Shown one piece after another: positions 1-13,530 of a DNA stretch of 64,000 nucleotides. Source of the stretch: Adineta vaga (lineage: Eukaryota; Rotifera); the NCBI GenBank assembly GCA_021613535.1, contig CP075497.1, positions 12,896,001 through 12,960,000 of the forward strand, in the 5' to 3' direction. The notes beneath the pieces were generated by a model. It was given only the letters and a program-made list of their open reading frames with translations, was not told the origin of the DNA and ran no database searches. The first letter of the stretch is position 1. Every line of letters starts with the position of its first letter. The translations under genes and the position numbers were made by a program.

Positions 1-1229
1 CTGCTGTATAATTAACATTTGAGAGATACATCTATTGATTGATAGAATATTCGACTGTAGTCTATCTACTCTATATTTTTTCTATCAAATCAATAAAACG
101 AATATATGAAAAACATAATTCTCGTTGTAAATTTTTTTAAATCATCACATATAAAATCTTAAATTGATAAACTATGATACAGATCATCTTCATTATTACA
201 TTATAGCATGTCGAATTTCTTTGCAATTTATTCAGCAATGATTGTGACAGTTCCTGCAGTTCTACTAATAACATTTTATAATAAGTTGTTTGTGAAGGTA
301 TTTTTTTAATACTTTAATGACAGTATTCAAATCAAGTTTTATCTTAAATTCTATCGCATTTTATTGGTTTTTCGCACAACTTTAAATCGTAATTACATTG
401 TCGTTTATTAAAGAAAATAGTCCATGTAACAAAGAATACTGTCATTCACATGATGAAATAATATAAATTTCATTAGTTAATTTGTTTTCACTTCATTCTT
501 GAAAACTTCCATATATATTAATGTTGTATTTGTTGAGGGTGAGTTAATGATCGATAGATCTAACAATAGTGCTAAATTATACAACTCATGAATAAAAATA
601 ATATGATTCATTTTTTCCATATTATTATGAATAGCATAAATGGTTTTTTTTTCCTTAGCCATATGTGATGGATGCATCTGCTCATGAATATGAAACACAT
701 ACGAGCAGAAACATTTTCTAAGAAAAATCAACATTGATATCCTGGATTTTCTAAAGCATTCTCTCTTCGTCTATTTTAGTTAGGAAAAAAAAGACTTATA
801 AAGCAAATAATGAAAATGATAACAGCAGTAATGTTGATAGAGTTATTTCTGAAATTGTTTTTAAAAAAGTATTGATTATTCAGTAAAAGTACAGTTTATT
901 TAGAAACATAACAGGATGATGAATATTGTTTTTTTTCTGTCGAATATCACATCTCTGATGTTATTTATTTCATAATGAAATATTAGTTGTATACAAGAAA
1001 AAAAAATGGATGAAGTTAGTCAAAATTGTGCAGAACTTCAAGTTTAATATAAGATCATAGATATTTTGTTGTATATCAACAAGGATGAAATTTTATTTCT
1101 TTTAAAACGGAACAAACGAAGTATGTTCATGATAAAATACTTTTAACAAATTGACGTCAAAGGAAAATGTAGATATATTCATATAAATTCCCAGTATATT
1201 TTATTATTTTCTTTTTATAAAATCAAATC
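1..1229. other. Intergenic AT-rich stretch
   Basis: No convincing gene. A 30-codon open stretch from ATG 208 on the plus strand encodes a hydrophobic peptide that runs into a GT (298), so it could be one exon of a gene beyond the left edge. An 85-codon minus-strand frame (477-734) has no recognisable domain or membrane pattern. The rest is AT-rich sequence upstream of the receptor gene that starts at 1230. Confidence 0.5.
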
Positions 1230-4200
1230 ATGTTTCATATGAAATCTGTTTTGTATTTTATTTTCTTACATTGTATTGTAGCTGTACCACAAATGAATCT
1301 TTATTTTACTGATCAAGTAAACGTCAATTTATTTGATGAGTTAGGTGTGCGATATAATTGTTTACGATTTTTTTCAAATCTCAAGCACAAAAGTGTTAGT
1401 CGAGACATCATATCGCTTTGTATGAGTGAATCATCATCAACACTCACCATTACAAATGATGAAGAAGATTCAATACAAAGATTTTCTTTTGATGATCTTG
1501 CAAAACGCAATATTACAAGTGAAGAATTATATCAATGGTCAATACCAATTGATACAATTGAACAATATCAATACTATTTACAATCAAATGACTCGTCTTT
1601 GACAAAAGAATTCATTTATAATTGTACATTACCAAGATTTGGACCAATGTGTCAATATGAATTATATTATTATCATCAAAACTATTCAACATTATTGGAA
1701 ATGATTCATGGTTATTATCAAAACGATTTACATAAGTCAAATGGTACGACGTTTTATACTCATTTGAAATGTAATCGTGGTTATGCACCTGTATGTTTAG
1801 ATTGGTCAGAAATTTGTGATGGTAAAGTTGATTGTCTTGATGGAAATTATGATGAAGAACATTGTTGGCAACTTGAACTGAATGAATGTCAAGAAAATGA
1901 ATTTAAATGTACGATTGGACAATGTATACCGAATGAATTTCTTCATGATAGATCAGGAAGTTTCGATTGTATTGATAGATCTGATGAAATAACAAGAAAG
2001 TATTATTCAAAGCTAGTTATTACCGTAATTGAACAAATTTTTGGAAAAGAAGATGCGAGATGTGAAACGACATTCTTAACAAGTAGTTGTGATTCTACAC
2101 GTTCAGATCAACTTATCGATTCGATGTTTTCAATCAAAGATCGTTCGATATCGGACAAATGTTTGTTCGCTTTTCCAAGTTCGCACTATCAATATATTAC
2201 CTTTAAAACTATTAGTGAAGTATGTATACCTACCATAAGAAAAGAATGGCCAGATGTTTTATATTTTCCCAATATTCCATTATTTTTCGGTCATATTTAT
2301 ACAGTTTACAAGAAGAATGATCTATTATTTCAAGAATATTTTTTACCACCTTATTTATGTTTGAATAAATCTTTTCATAATGTATCACTTAATCTAATTC
2401 CAGACATGTCAATGAACGACACAAAATGCTTTATCCTTCCTGAAATTGAATTGCCTGCACCGGCAAGTATGATAACAATCTGGCAATTTCGATATATGGA
2501 TTTGATGAGTCATATTTTTCATGACATCAAAAATTTCAATCCAATAGTTAATTTTCCACCGAATCCATGTAATACACTCAATTTATATCAATGCATCAAT
2601 TCGTCAAAATGTATTTCATTTCATCGTTTACTCAATGGTAAATTTGATTGTCCCTATAATGATGATGAAAATATATCAGAAGATACGAATTCTCAGTTAT
2701 TTGATCGATTTAAAGATAAATATTATCATTGCTTCTATACCAACAAGTATATTTCAAAGACACGTCTTTTCGATGGATATTGTGATTGTTATTTAAAAGA
2801 ACTTGGTTTCTGTGAAGATGAAGATGAATACAAGAACCATACGACAAGAACGATGTCTTTTCAGACTATGTGTGATACCTTCAAAGAATTACATCTAATA
2901 GAAATCGACAAACAAAATCATACAGATGAAACGGAATGCGATCAATGGGAATGTGATAATATTTATACTCGTTGTGATAGAATATGGAATTGTGAGAATG
3001 GAAAAGATGAAACGGGTTGTGATATAACAACAACTATATTTAATTGTTCGTTAAATACCCAAATATGTGTGACATTAGATAAATTAAAATTATCATGTTT
3101 ATCAATTGATAAGATTAATGATGGTCAAATCGATTGTCTTGGTGCGACTGATGAACGAAAACAGTGTAACAATGGACTATTTCATTGTATAAACAGAAAT
3201 ACATCAAGATGTCTTACTACTAATAAATTGTGTAATAATCTAACCGATTGTTTAACTGGAGATGATGAACAATTTTGTCAAAAAAATCGATCAATCCCAA
3301 ATTATGAAACTATTTGTTCCCCAGATTATTTCTGATTACGCACTGATATTGAACAATTTTTCTGTGAGTTTTTCAAAAAGATCAACAAGGCAGAGAAAAA
3401 ATATTTTAAAATTAGTGGCTTCAATCAATTATCGAATGATACTGAAGTAATAGAAAAAGAAACAATCAATGTAATACCTACAGATTATGAAAATCATTGT
3501 CATCATGGTCTTGATTTACGTGTTTGGCTAAATCAAACATCGAATAATTATACAAATACATGTCTTTGTCCACCTGCTTATTATGGTTCACAATGTCAAT
3601 ATCAAAATCAACGTTTGAGTTTATCATTACGCTTTTATGCGTCAATTGAATCATAGCGAATTCTATTTGCAATATTAATGTTATTAATTGATAATACAAA
3701 TCAACGAACAATTCATTCCTATGAACAATTTACTTATTTATCAGTACGAGATTGTAAAATTATATTTAATCTTCATTTATTCTATGCAACTCGACCAAAA
3801 GATATGAAGAGTAATTATTCAATTCATATTGATATTTATGAAAAATCTTTTCTTAAATATCGAGCAAGTTTTATTTATCCAGTAAAATTCTCATTTTTAC
3901 CAGTTCATCGTTTACCATTCATTGTAAATATTCCATCATTAGATTATTATCAACAACATATTTGTTCAAATCATCAATGTCAACATGGAAAATGTATAAA
4001 ATATTTTAATGAAGAAGAAACATTTTGTCAATGTGATCAAGGATGGTCAGGACAATATTGTCATATTCAATTTAATTGTTCTTGTTCACCAACAAATTCC
4101 TTATGTATTGGTATGTTAAATGATAATCGATTAATTTGTTTATGTAAAGAAAATCAATTTGGTTCTCGATGTTATCTTCGTAATCGAATATGTGAAAGTT

Positions 4201-5951
4201 TTCCATGTGAAAATAGTGGTTTATGTATTCCAAATGATGTTTTGATGATATCAAATCAAATTAAATTTACTTGTTCATGTCAAAAAGGTTTTAGTGGCGA
4301 TCGATGTGAAATAATTGATAATCAAGTTGATATTATATTTGATAATGATATGGAATTATCTCAATCAGTTTTTATTCATTTTATAAGAATTATTTCATTT
4401 GATGAATTTGCAAAAGAAATTCCGAAAATATCACCAGAAAGATCATCAACATTACAAATGATATCTCAATCAACAAATTCAATTCGAGTTTATTGGTCAC
4501 AACTATTTCATTTCATTTTTATTGTAACATTGGATAAGATTTATTATTTAGTTTATCTTCAATCAAATTATATTCTTTCAAGAAAAATAACTCAAAAAAT
4601 TAATAAATCTCATCGTTGTTTATCAGTCAATGAATTAGTAAATGAAACATTTGCTCAACTTCACGTTCTTCGTCGAATGAAATATTATCATTCAATTTGT
4701 CAACAATATTCTTCTTATCTTTTATGTTTTTATGATAAACAACATCTTTGTTTATGTTATAATCATCAAGGAAAATATTTAGCAAATTGTTTTAATTTTA
4801 ATCATGAAATGAAATTTGATTGTTCAGGACAAAGTACTTGTCAACATGATGGTCAATGTTTTCAAGATTCATCGGAATGTTCAAAACGATTTATTTGTTC
4901 TTGTCGTTTATGTTATTATGGAATTCGATGTCAATTTTCAACAAGTGAATTTGGTTTATCACTTAATGCTATTTTAGCTTATCATATTATTCCTCATCTT
5001 AATCTTTTTTCTCAAACATCAATTGTTAAAGTAAGTTTTTTATTAACAATTCTATTTATAATTATTGGAATGATCAATGGTATTCTTTCATTAATTACAT
5101 TTAAAAATAAACTTGTTTGTGAAGTTGGTTGTGGAATTTATTTATTTAATTCATCATTAACAACATTATTAACAATGATTTTCTTTGGATTAAAATATTT
5201 TATTTATCTTTCAACACAAATGTCAATTTTATCGAATAAATTCTTTTTGAAAATTCAATGTTCTTCGTTAGATTTTCTTCTTCGAATTTGTCTTAATATG
5301 GATCAATGGTTAAATGCATGTGTTGCTTTAGTACGAACAATTACAATCATTCAAGGTACAAATTTTAATAAAAAGAAAAGTAAAGAATTTGCAAAGAAAA
5401 CAATCATTATTCTTTTTATTTTCAATATATTAATATCAATTCATGATCCAATTTATCGACGTTTATTTGAAGAAGAAAATGAAAATGATGATATGAAAAG
5501 AATTTGGTGTATTGTTAATTATTCATCCAATTTACAAATTTATAATCGAATTATGAATACATTTCATTTTTTTGTTCCATTTCTAATTAATTTAATTTCA
5601 TCAATTATTTTAATCATAAAAAAATCTCATCAACAATTTCATCTTCATGAAAATCAATCTTATTCAAATACATTACGTACGCAATTTCAAGAACATCAAC
5701 GTTTATTAATTGCACCTGTAATTTTAGTTATTCTTGCATTACCACGTTTAATTATTTCATATGTATCAAAATGTATGAATTCAAAAAAAGATTCATGGTT
5801 ATTTCTTTTGGCATATTTTATTTCAGTTATTCCTACAATAATCATATTTCTTATTTTTGTTATTCCATCGAAATTTTATATGGAAGAATATCGAAAATCA
5901 ATTATACAATATCGACAACGAATTCAAAAACATATTAGTCGAAGATTATAA
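1230..5951 (+). pseudogene. LDLa/EGF/seven-TM receptor, left copy, with two in-frame stops
   Basis: One continuous frame of 1574 codons runs from ATG 1230 (signal peptide MFHMKSVLYFIFLHCIVAV) to the TAA at 5949-5951. It is broken only by TGA at 3333-3335 and TAG at 3654-3656. The N-terminal part has several LDLa modules, seen as Cys-rich blocks ending in acidic DxxDE-type calcium motifs (for example around 1880-1990, 2570-2670, 2930-3020 and 3160-3280). Two EGF modules lie near 3960-4065 and 4190-4310. Seven hydrophobic segments follow from about 5020 to 5890, with VALVRT after TM3 where rhodopsin-like receptors have DRY. The intact paralogue at 7621-12232 has the same order. The copy has no intron. 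Sequence between and after the stops keeps family features, so the stops look recent or are read through. A cell-surface receptor is inferred; the ligand is unknown. Confidence 0.8.
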
Positions 5952-6157
5952 ATATATCAAAACGAAACTTTGTTGATCATTGACTAATTTGTTTCCTCTA
6001 AAATCTATTTGAATGTACATCTTATGCTTTTGTTTTTCATAATTTTTCTATTTTATAAGATATCAACAAATGACGAAGAAGTTTATTTCATTTTGGATTA
6101 AATCGTACATAAGAAGGAAACTTTTTCAAGTAGTTAAACAAAAAAATGGATATAATA

Positions 6158-6857
6158 TCAAAAATGATCTTTGCAAGAACATTCGCCATTAGTAGAAAAA
6201 CGATGAATACGATTAGGATCACGAATAACAATTTCACATTGTCGAATTTTAGCCACTTGTTTCATAAATTGATCTGAAGAAAAAAAAGAATAAAAACATT
6301 GTTTAAACATAAACAAAAACTTACGACAATCATGACAGATACGAATATTATTAGTTATTTGAATAAAAGTTGTATTAGGTTTCATAATGAAATTATAGGC
6401 TAATGCAAGTCTTTCACTATGATGAGCACATGAACCAGATTCCCTTTCTATTTCATTCTCATGATATAACCACCATGAATCAAGTTGAATATCAACGTTT
6501 TGAGATTGATTATGAAATGTAGATTTCTATAGAAAAAAGAAAATTTGTTTTTCATATACTAACAATTTTGATAGATATATATTTTTACCATCAATTCTTC
6601 ATCTACTTCACTAATATTTGACTTTTTCATTGTGACTTTATTTTCTAATTCTTTTCTTTTCTTTTCTACAGATTGATTTGATAATGAAGACATATTAGTA
6701 ATAAGAATTTGTCTTTGATTATCTAATTTGTGTAATAAAATTACTTATTTCAATTTCATATAGATTACTTACATACGCTTGATTGTTGATTGACAAGATC
6801 CAAAACATTTTTATAATGTTTAATATTGATGCATTTTTTCATCAATGAAATAAACAT
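6158..6857 (-). CDS. Orphan DYW-domain protein (PPR-DYW type), four exons
   Basis: Exons on the minus strand: 6773-6857, 6589-6722, 6325-6526 and 6158-6273, joined by GT-AG introns of 50, 62 and 51 nt. All phases agree, giving 178 aa. The C-terminal ~75 residues match the DYW cytidine-deaminase-like domain of plant RNA-editing factors: a Cys-x-x-HSE zinc/active-site motif (C107, H109, E111), CHDC 26 residues later (C137, C140), VIRDPNRIHRF, and a terminal CSC-KDHF where plants have C-C-GDYW. The first ~30 residues read like the end of a PPR helical repeat (LMKKCINIKHYKNVL). No PPR array is visible upstream, and the minus strand before 6857 quickly shows stops, although a possible acceptor (TTTTAG) just before the ATG allows an unseen exon. 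DYW proteins are known in bdelloids and some protists and are usually explained by horizontal transfer. It could be a truncated gene or a stand-alone domain. Confidence 0.75.
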
Positions 6858-7620
6858 TTTCTAAAAGAAATTTCAGTTATTCTTGTTTATCTTTCGTTTA
6901 GTAGAAATTCTATCTAATATTTCCTTTCTTTCAAACGATTTATTTCTATTTATATCATTTAATTGGTGATGAATTTAGATTAGATTACATTAAATCTCTA
7001 ACAAAAGAAAAGATGTCGTTGTATGTTAATCTCAAGAACATAGAAGAGATAAAATCATGATTATCTTCAAAAATTCTTAAGTATAATTCATCCTGTTTCC
7101 AGGATATGTTATATTATCAAAAACAAGAACATTTATTTCCACTCGATAAGTAGCAATAAAATTCAAAAAAGCGCTTTTCATACATTTTCTCTTTATTTAA
7201 GGGTGGGTGTGGGTGTGGGTGTGGATGATAGTTTTATCTGACACCCACACCCACCCCAACCTCAATGAAGACGATGACATAGCATAAAAACTTACTCTCG
7301 CACTATTTTCCTCTTGTGAGTAAAGATCTTACAAAAAAAATGAGCCTACCCTAGATTCAAAACGTTCTGCTGCCTATGAATCAGGACTAAATTTTCATCG
7401 ATTTATAGGCTGCTTCGACCTGATTGGCTTGGATAAACAAACAAACTTTAAGCATTTTAACAATCCTATTTAAGGAGCCTATATAATCCTTTCTTTCAGA
7501 AAAGAGGACTATGCATGTGGAAAAGTTGAAAAATTTTCTTTTCTAGTACACTATATGATATGAGTTTAATTTGTATAGATGAAAAAACACTATGATTTCT
7601 GTACAATTAAATAAAATTAG
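6858..7620. other. Convergent intergenic region
   Basis: No gene seen apart from the DYW gene's possible upstream exon. It holds the telomere-like G-rich inverted element at 7201-7258 and otherwise AT-rich sequence leading to the 3' end of the right-hand receptor. Confidence 0.5.
7201..7258. repeat. Telomere-like hairpin element (TGTGGG arms)
   Basis: The left arm is (GGGTGT)n-like and the right arm is its complement (ACACCC)n, separated by about 15 nt, so the strand can fold into a hairpin. This is the clearest member of a dispersed family in this window. TGTGGG is the published bdelloid telomere unit, so these may be degenerate interstitial telomere repeats. Confidence 0.75.
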
Positions 7621-10600
7621 TTATGATCTTTGTCGAAATGTGAAGAAACAATTTTGAATAAATGTAGGTACAATTAATTTGATAAAAGCAAATAATGCTC
7701 TTCGATAAACTTCAGAAGGTAGAATAAATGCAAAGAGTACAGACATTGAAGGTAAAAAGCCAATAAGATAACTTGGTAAAGTAACAAATGGATATCGATC
7801 AAGTTTACTACACACAAATACAAAGGCAAATACCAATCGAGGTATAGCAAATATAGCTAAAAGAATAGGTGCAATTAATATATGTTTATATTTAATTATA
7901 TGTGCTTTGATATGTTTTCCTTGTATTTTCGATAGAAAATTCATATTCATCGTAGTTAAACCAAAATTAATAGTAATTGGACGTTTAATATTTTCTACTT
8001 TTGTTATAGTTTTTTGTTTCATACGAGATGTACCTATAATTATACTAATACTACATACAATGTTAATAATTAATGGTATTACAAATAAAAATATATTTGA
8101 AGTTGAATATAAAGTTAAAAGTATCGGTTGATCAGAAGTAAGTGTAAATGCACACCAATTTGTTTCATCATATGTATCAATAACTATTCGACGATATATT
8201 AATTCAGGTGAACTAATAAAAGCAATAATTATAGATACAAGAATTGACATCCATTTAGCTGTTCTTTTACTTTTTAATCGAGAAAATTTCAATTGATATT
8301 TAACAGCTAATGTTCTTTCAATAGCTACACATGCATTTAAATATTCACAAGTTATTAAAGAAAATTTAATTAAAAATTCAATAAGTGCACATGATACATT
8401 TCCATGATGAATAAGAAATAAGAAAATTAATTTAAGAGTTAATATAAAACTAGTAAATAAACCAAAACATGATGAAATTAATAAATAAATACCAGAACCA
8501 ACATCATGTGTTATTTCTTGATAAAATGTACCAATTCCTAATATATTCAATAAAATTCCAATAATAATACATAAACTAATCAAAATAATACTAATTTTAG
8601 TAATTGTTTTCGATGTTACTAGATGTATATGTGATCCAATAATAGCATCAAGTGAAAGAGAATAACCAGTTCGAGAAAATTGACACCATTCTCCATAAGT
8701 ACATGGTTCACAAAGACATAATGAATTTCTTGGACAAAGATTATGATCTTGTACACATAAACCACGATTACTACATTTATTTTCTGAACATCCATATGCT
8801 GTTGGTTCAAAATTAAAACAATCACTATAATTTCTTTCATCACATAAACACATTAATTTATCATCATAAAAACATAAATGATCTTTTTTACGACATATTT
8901 GTTGATAATATTTAACACGATGTAATTTTAATAGATTAATTATATTAGAATTAAATAATTCATTGATTGATCGACATCGATGAGATATATCGACTTGACT
9001 ATTTATTTCTTCTAATCCAATACTATTCATTTGACGTGTTAATAAAAGATAATATTCATATTGATCACGATGTTCATAGAGTTGAATAAAAATTAAATTA
9101 TGTAAATAATTTTCATTAAAATAAAATGTATAATTCGATATATTTGAACGAAGACGATGAAAATAAGTAAAATGTCTTGGTTCATAATTGATATTAACAT
9201 CAAATGTATGAAGAAATACAATATTTGATGATGGTATACGAATATTTGAAGTAAATCTTACATGAATACGACTTTTCATTTGTTCACATTCATTACCAAA
9301 CCATTCGACATGACATTCACAAATAAATTGTTCAGTTTCATAAAGATGTGAATCAATTGGTATACATATTCCATGGCCACTACAATTTTGTTTCATACAT
9401 GGATTAAATGGTATAAAACATCGACGACCAGTTAATGTTAATGGACATAGACAAATATCTTGACGAAGATCAATATCATAACCAATACAACGAGAAATAT
9501 TTGAACATAAATTACAATTTGTATTATTAAATTGAAATGTTTGTGTTGTAAAACTATCAGGTATAAGTAATTGTTTTACTATTCGATTGACAGGTAAAAA
9601 TTCAAATGGAATAGGAAATATCCATGAAGTACGATATTCTAATGTTTTAGCAACAAATACATGAATATGTATCGAATGATTTTGTAAGAGAAATAATGAT
9701 TCATTTATTGGATAATACAATTGAGTTAAATATCGTGGTAAACAATGACGATATGGTGTATATACAATTTGATCATGTGAAATTATTAAATTTGAATTAT
9801 TATTACGTATTAATAAAATAACAATTTTGAATAAAGGAAGTAAATTATTAAATGAACTTATAGTTCGTAATTGAAGAATTATGGTAATTCGTTTACGTTG
9901 AAATTGACATCGATCACCATAATAAGAATCTGTACATAGACAATAGAAACCAAGTGAACTACTAGATGAATAAACATATATTCCTCTATTACAATACCAA
10001 TGAAAATGATCAATATCTTTTGATAAACTTCGAATAATTTGATTCTTTTTTAATTTAGGAATTTCTTGAATATCAATTGTAGTAAATGGTCGATTTGTTG
10101 ATCGATCATTGAGATCACAGAAAAGATAATTTTCTCTTTCAATACATTCCGAAGAAGCAACATCACAACGTGTTAAAAATGATATCATTGTTGTATATTC
10201 ACCATTACGACATCGAAATAGATTATGATCACAATTTGTTTTTCTTCCATGATTAAGCCAATAACATGCAATTGTTTCATCATCATTTAAAGGACAATTC
10301 TGATAACAATTACATATTTCATAGATTGAAATACATTTAGTCGAATTTTGACATCGATAACGACGCATAAATTCATATGGAAAATGATTACGACAAAATT
10401 CTCGTTCATCAAATGAACCAACACAATCAATAATATTATCACCAGCTTGTTCTTTTGATAAACAAATTGGATATCCATTTGAAATATTCAAAGAAAAATG
10501 ACTTATAGAATTACAATGATATTGCGAAAGAATAGACGAACGACAATCAAGTTCATCATGTCCGTCAGGACAATTCCAAACACTATTACATTTTGTATAT

Positions 10601-12232
10601 TGTGTTAAACAATTCCATTCAGTCATAGGACAATTTGATTCATCTGTATTATTATTCATATCTGGAATACGTTCAAGAATACGATTACAAAGTTGATTAA
10701 ATGTCATATTAAATTGATGTATTTGACGACGATGAGCATAACATTCTTCTGTATATGGATCTTCACAAAGTGATGTATGTGCAAAATTTTCATCACTTCT
10801 ATCACCACAATCATCCTATCAATATAATAAATAATAAATTTCAAATATAAATAAGTTATATACTTACAATATAATTACGTATCAATGAATGATGAATACA
10901 TTTTAATCCATTATCACATTTAAATCTATATGAAAGATTAAGATCACATACATTTAATTGATGTTCATCTTCTCCGTTTGAACAATCATTTTGACCATCG
11001 GATAATCGATGTTTTGAAAAACATTTACTCCCATCAATACATTGAAATAATGTACAATTATTCATTTGATCATTTTTAGATAATAATGAACATGAAAGAA
11101 CAAAACGCTTTAAATCTTTGATCATATCAGAAAAACTAATATATCTTTTATGACTAAATGTTTCAAATGCTCGACAATATAAACCATTATTATTATAATT
11201 AGAAACATTGTTCAATAAATATGGACATAATGTTTTATTAAAACAAATCGATATTGGTATTAAATCATTATAAATTATATAAATATTTGAAAATAAAATA
11301 ATTCTAGATAATGACATTTGTTTAAAATAAAGATAATCTCGATGAGATTTACAGAATAATTCTGATGAATCTTTACTTGGTCCATCATAACAATCACCAT
11401 CACCACATGAAAACCATGTTAAAGGACATATTTTATCTTCACATCTTATATCAAATATATCGAAGCAATAATTAACACCTCCACTCATTTCATCAGAGTA
11501 ATCCATACAATCCATATAATAATCCCAGTAAAAAACTTTATCAATACATTGTCCATTACGACAACGATATTCAGTTAATGGATCACATTCATTCATTTCA
11601 AGTTGATAACAATAAATTTCATCAAATCCATTACTACAATCGATCTTACCATCGCAAATTTCTCTCCAATCTAAACATAAAATTGATTGACATTCAATGC
11701 CACCTGTCTCGAAACATACACTATTATTGACTAATAAAAGATCATCAGGAATAGTTTTCTTTTCTCCAAATTGAATATCAACAATATCAGGAAAATAACT
11801 TGATGAGTCAAATGTATATTCACAATTTGGTCCAAACCAAAACTTATCATTTTGAGAACAATTAATAAATAATCCTATTTTAACACCTGATTCATATTCT
11901 TCAATTATATCCATAGGTGCATACCAATTCAAAAGTTGTTCACTTGTAATATTCATTAATCGTAAACGATCAAATGTAAAAGGATCACCATGAATGTTGT
12001 TTTTGTTCTCTTTCGATGATGAATATCGACAAAAGCGTACAGTGTGAATACGGGCATTTGATTCAAATAAATTATCGTTCAATATTCTCGCCACGACATC
12101 ATGTAGACAATCGAAAGCACCAGCTGCAGTAACACTTCGTGTTTCATACATTCGACGAGAAGCATCAGATGAATTACATAATGAAAAGAATACAATAACG
12201 AGATTTATATACTTCGACATTTTATTTATCAA
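7621..12232 (-). CDS. LDLa/EGF/seven-TM receptor, right copy, intact
   Basis: Two exons, 10868-12232 and 7621-10815, are joined by a 52-nt intron (10816-10867, GTAAGT...AG, phase 0), giving 1519 aa. The start has a signal peptide (MINKMSKYINLVIVFFSLC). Multiple LDLa modules occupy roughly the first 640 residues, with typical CxDGxxDCxxGxDE patterns. EGF modules follow. Seven membrane segments lie at about residues 1190-1495, with CVAIERT at the end of TM3. It is the convergent paralogue of the 1230-5951 copy but clearly diverged from it, and it has an intron that the other lacks. This layout is a lineage-expanded receptor type in bdelloids. A plasma-membrane receptor role is inferred; no ligand can be named. 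No stop or frameshift was found. Confidence 0.85.
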
Positions 12233-12780
12233 CTAACAATAATATGAAAAAAGTCAGTTAAGGGAAAAAAATATTAAATGAACGTCTGTTAAATAGAAAT
12301 GATATATAATGAAAGCATTTAGATATTTGCATTCATAATAACTGATACGTTACTTATATATGCAATCCTGCTCAGCACTATAGTTGCCAGTATAACAGAA
12401 ATTCACATCCGGCTGCGATATTAAGCATGATTTTAGTTGTAAGAAGATAACATGTCAGAATACAAGAGAGATCTTATATATACATAGAGACATTGATCTA
12501 TAGCGCTATAATATTATCAAAACCGAAGGAATTGAGTAGAGTCTTTCTTTACATAGTACTTTTATTAATATTTTAAAAGACGATAATGTAATGCATGACT
12601 CGATGTCAAAGATTAATAAATGGATTTTAGTTGAATTGACACAGAAAAAAGCTGTTTTTCTTAGAGATTCAATTTTATATTGAAAATATGATTTAAATCC
12701 ATGGAAAATTCTTGATTTTACTTAAACTATCAATTTTTCATGATAAATGTAGGATATTTTATTATAAACAAGAAACGAAA
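12233..12780. other. Intergenic, upstream of receptor and downstream of SDR
   Basis: AT-rich; no open frame of note and no repeat seen. It should contain the promoter of the minus-strand receptor that starts at 12232. Confidence 0.5.
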
Positions 12781-13530
12781 TTAAATTTGTCCAAGACCAC
12801 CATCAACAAAAAGCTCAATACCAGTTATATAACTACTATCATCTGAAGCAAGAAAAACGACTGCTTTAGCTAATTCATCAGGGTTGGCTATACGACCAAT
12901 AGGTATCAATGATGTAAGTTGATCAAGAATTTGACCAGTTTCACTGTTTCCTATGGCTTGTAATGCTGGTGTATCAGTTAAACCTGGACTAACGGCATTA
13001 ACACGAATATGACGATCTTTTAAATCCACTGTCCAACAACGAGCAAATGATCGAACAGCTGCTTTTGAAGCAGAATAAACACTTTCACCTGGATATCCTT
13101 TGATTGAACCAACAGATGCATTCAGTATGATTGATCCACCATTGGTGAATATTGGTAATGCTTTTTGAACAGTAAATAAAACTGCTTTTACATTAATATT
13201 AAATACTTTATCAAAATGTTCTTCTGTTACTTTTTCAAGAGGTGCCAAATCACCAATACCAGCATTAACAAAAAGAATATCCAATCGTCCTTTTTCTTTT
13301 TTAATAATACTATATAATTTATCAAGATCGGTCATTTTAGTTGCATCATTTTGTACTGCAGTCACGTATTTATTTCCCAGGATTTCAACTGCTTTGTCAA
13401 GTATTTCTTGACGTCGACCAGTAATAAAGACATGTTCGATACCTTCAGCAATAAATTGTTGAGCTGTGGAAAAACCAATACCTTCTGAACCACCCGTGAT
13501 AAGAGCAATTTTTCCATCCAGTTTACCCAT
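12781..13530 (-). CDS. Short-chain dehydrogenase/reductase (classical SDR)
   Basis: Intronless, 249 aa, the normal length for a classical SDR. The Rossmann dinucleotide motif TGGSEGIG is at residues 12-19, NAG at 89-91, and the catalytic Ser139 and Tyr152-x-x-x-Lys156 (YSASK) are all present. SPGLTDTP follows the active site, and the end has the usual ITGIELFVDGG. The family uses NAD(P)H to oxidise or reduce alcohol/ketone groups; the substrate cannot be read from sequence. The protein reads like bacterial stand-alone SDRs (3-oxoacyl reductase or sugar dehydrogenase-like) and has no intron, so horizontal acquisition is plausible. It is probably cytosolic since no signal is seen. The start MGKLDGKIALITGG is the usual position. 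Confidence 0.93.
   Translation of the reverse strand: MGKLDGKIALITGGSEGIGFSTAQQFIAEGIEHVFITGRRQEILDKAVEILGNKYVTAVQNDATKMTDLDKLYSIIKKEKGRLDILFVNAGIGDLAPLEKVTEEHFDKVFNINVKAVLFTVQKALPIFTNGGSIILNASVGSIKGYPGESVYSASKAAVRSFARCWTVDLKDRHIRVNAVSPGLTDTPALQAIGNSETGQILDQLTSLIPIGRIANPDELAKAVVFLASDDSSYITGIELFVDGGLGQI

Noticed and set aside
477-734. 85-codon minus-strand frame
   Set aside because: No domain, no signal or membrane segment, and no splice partners.
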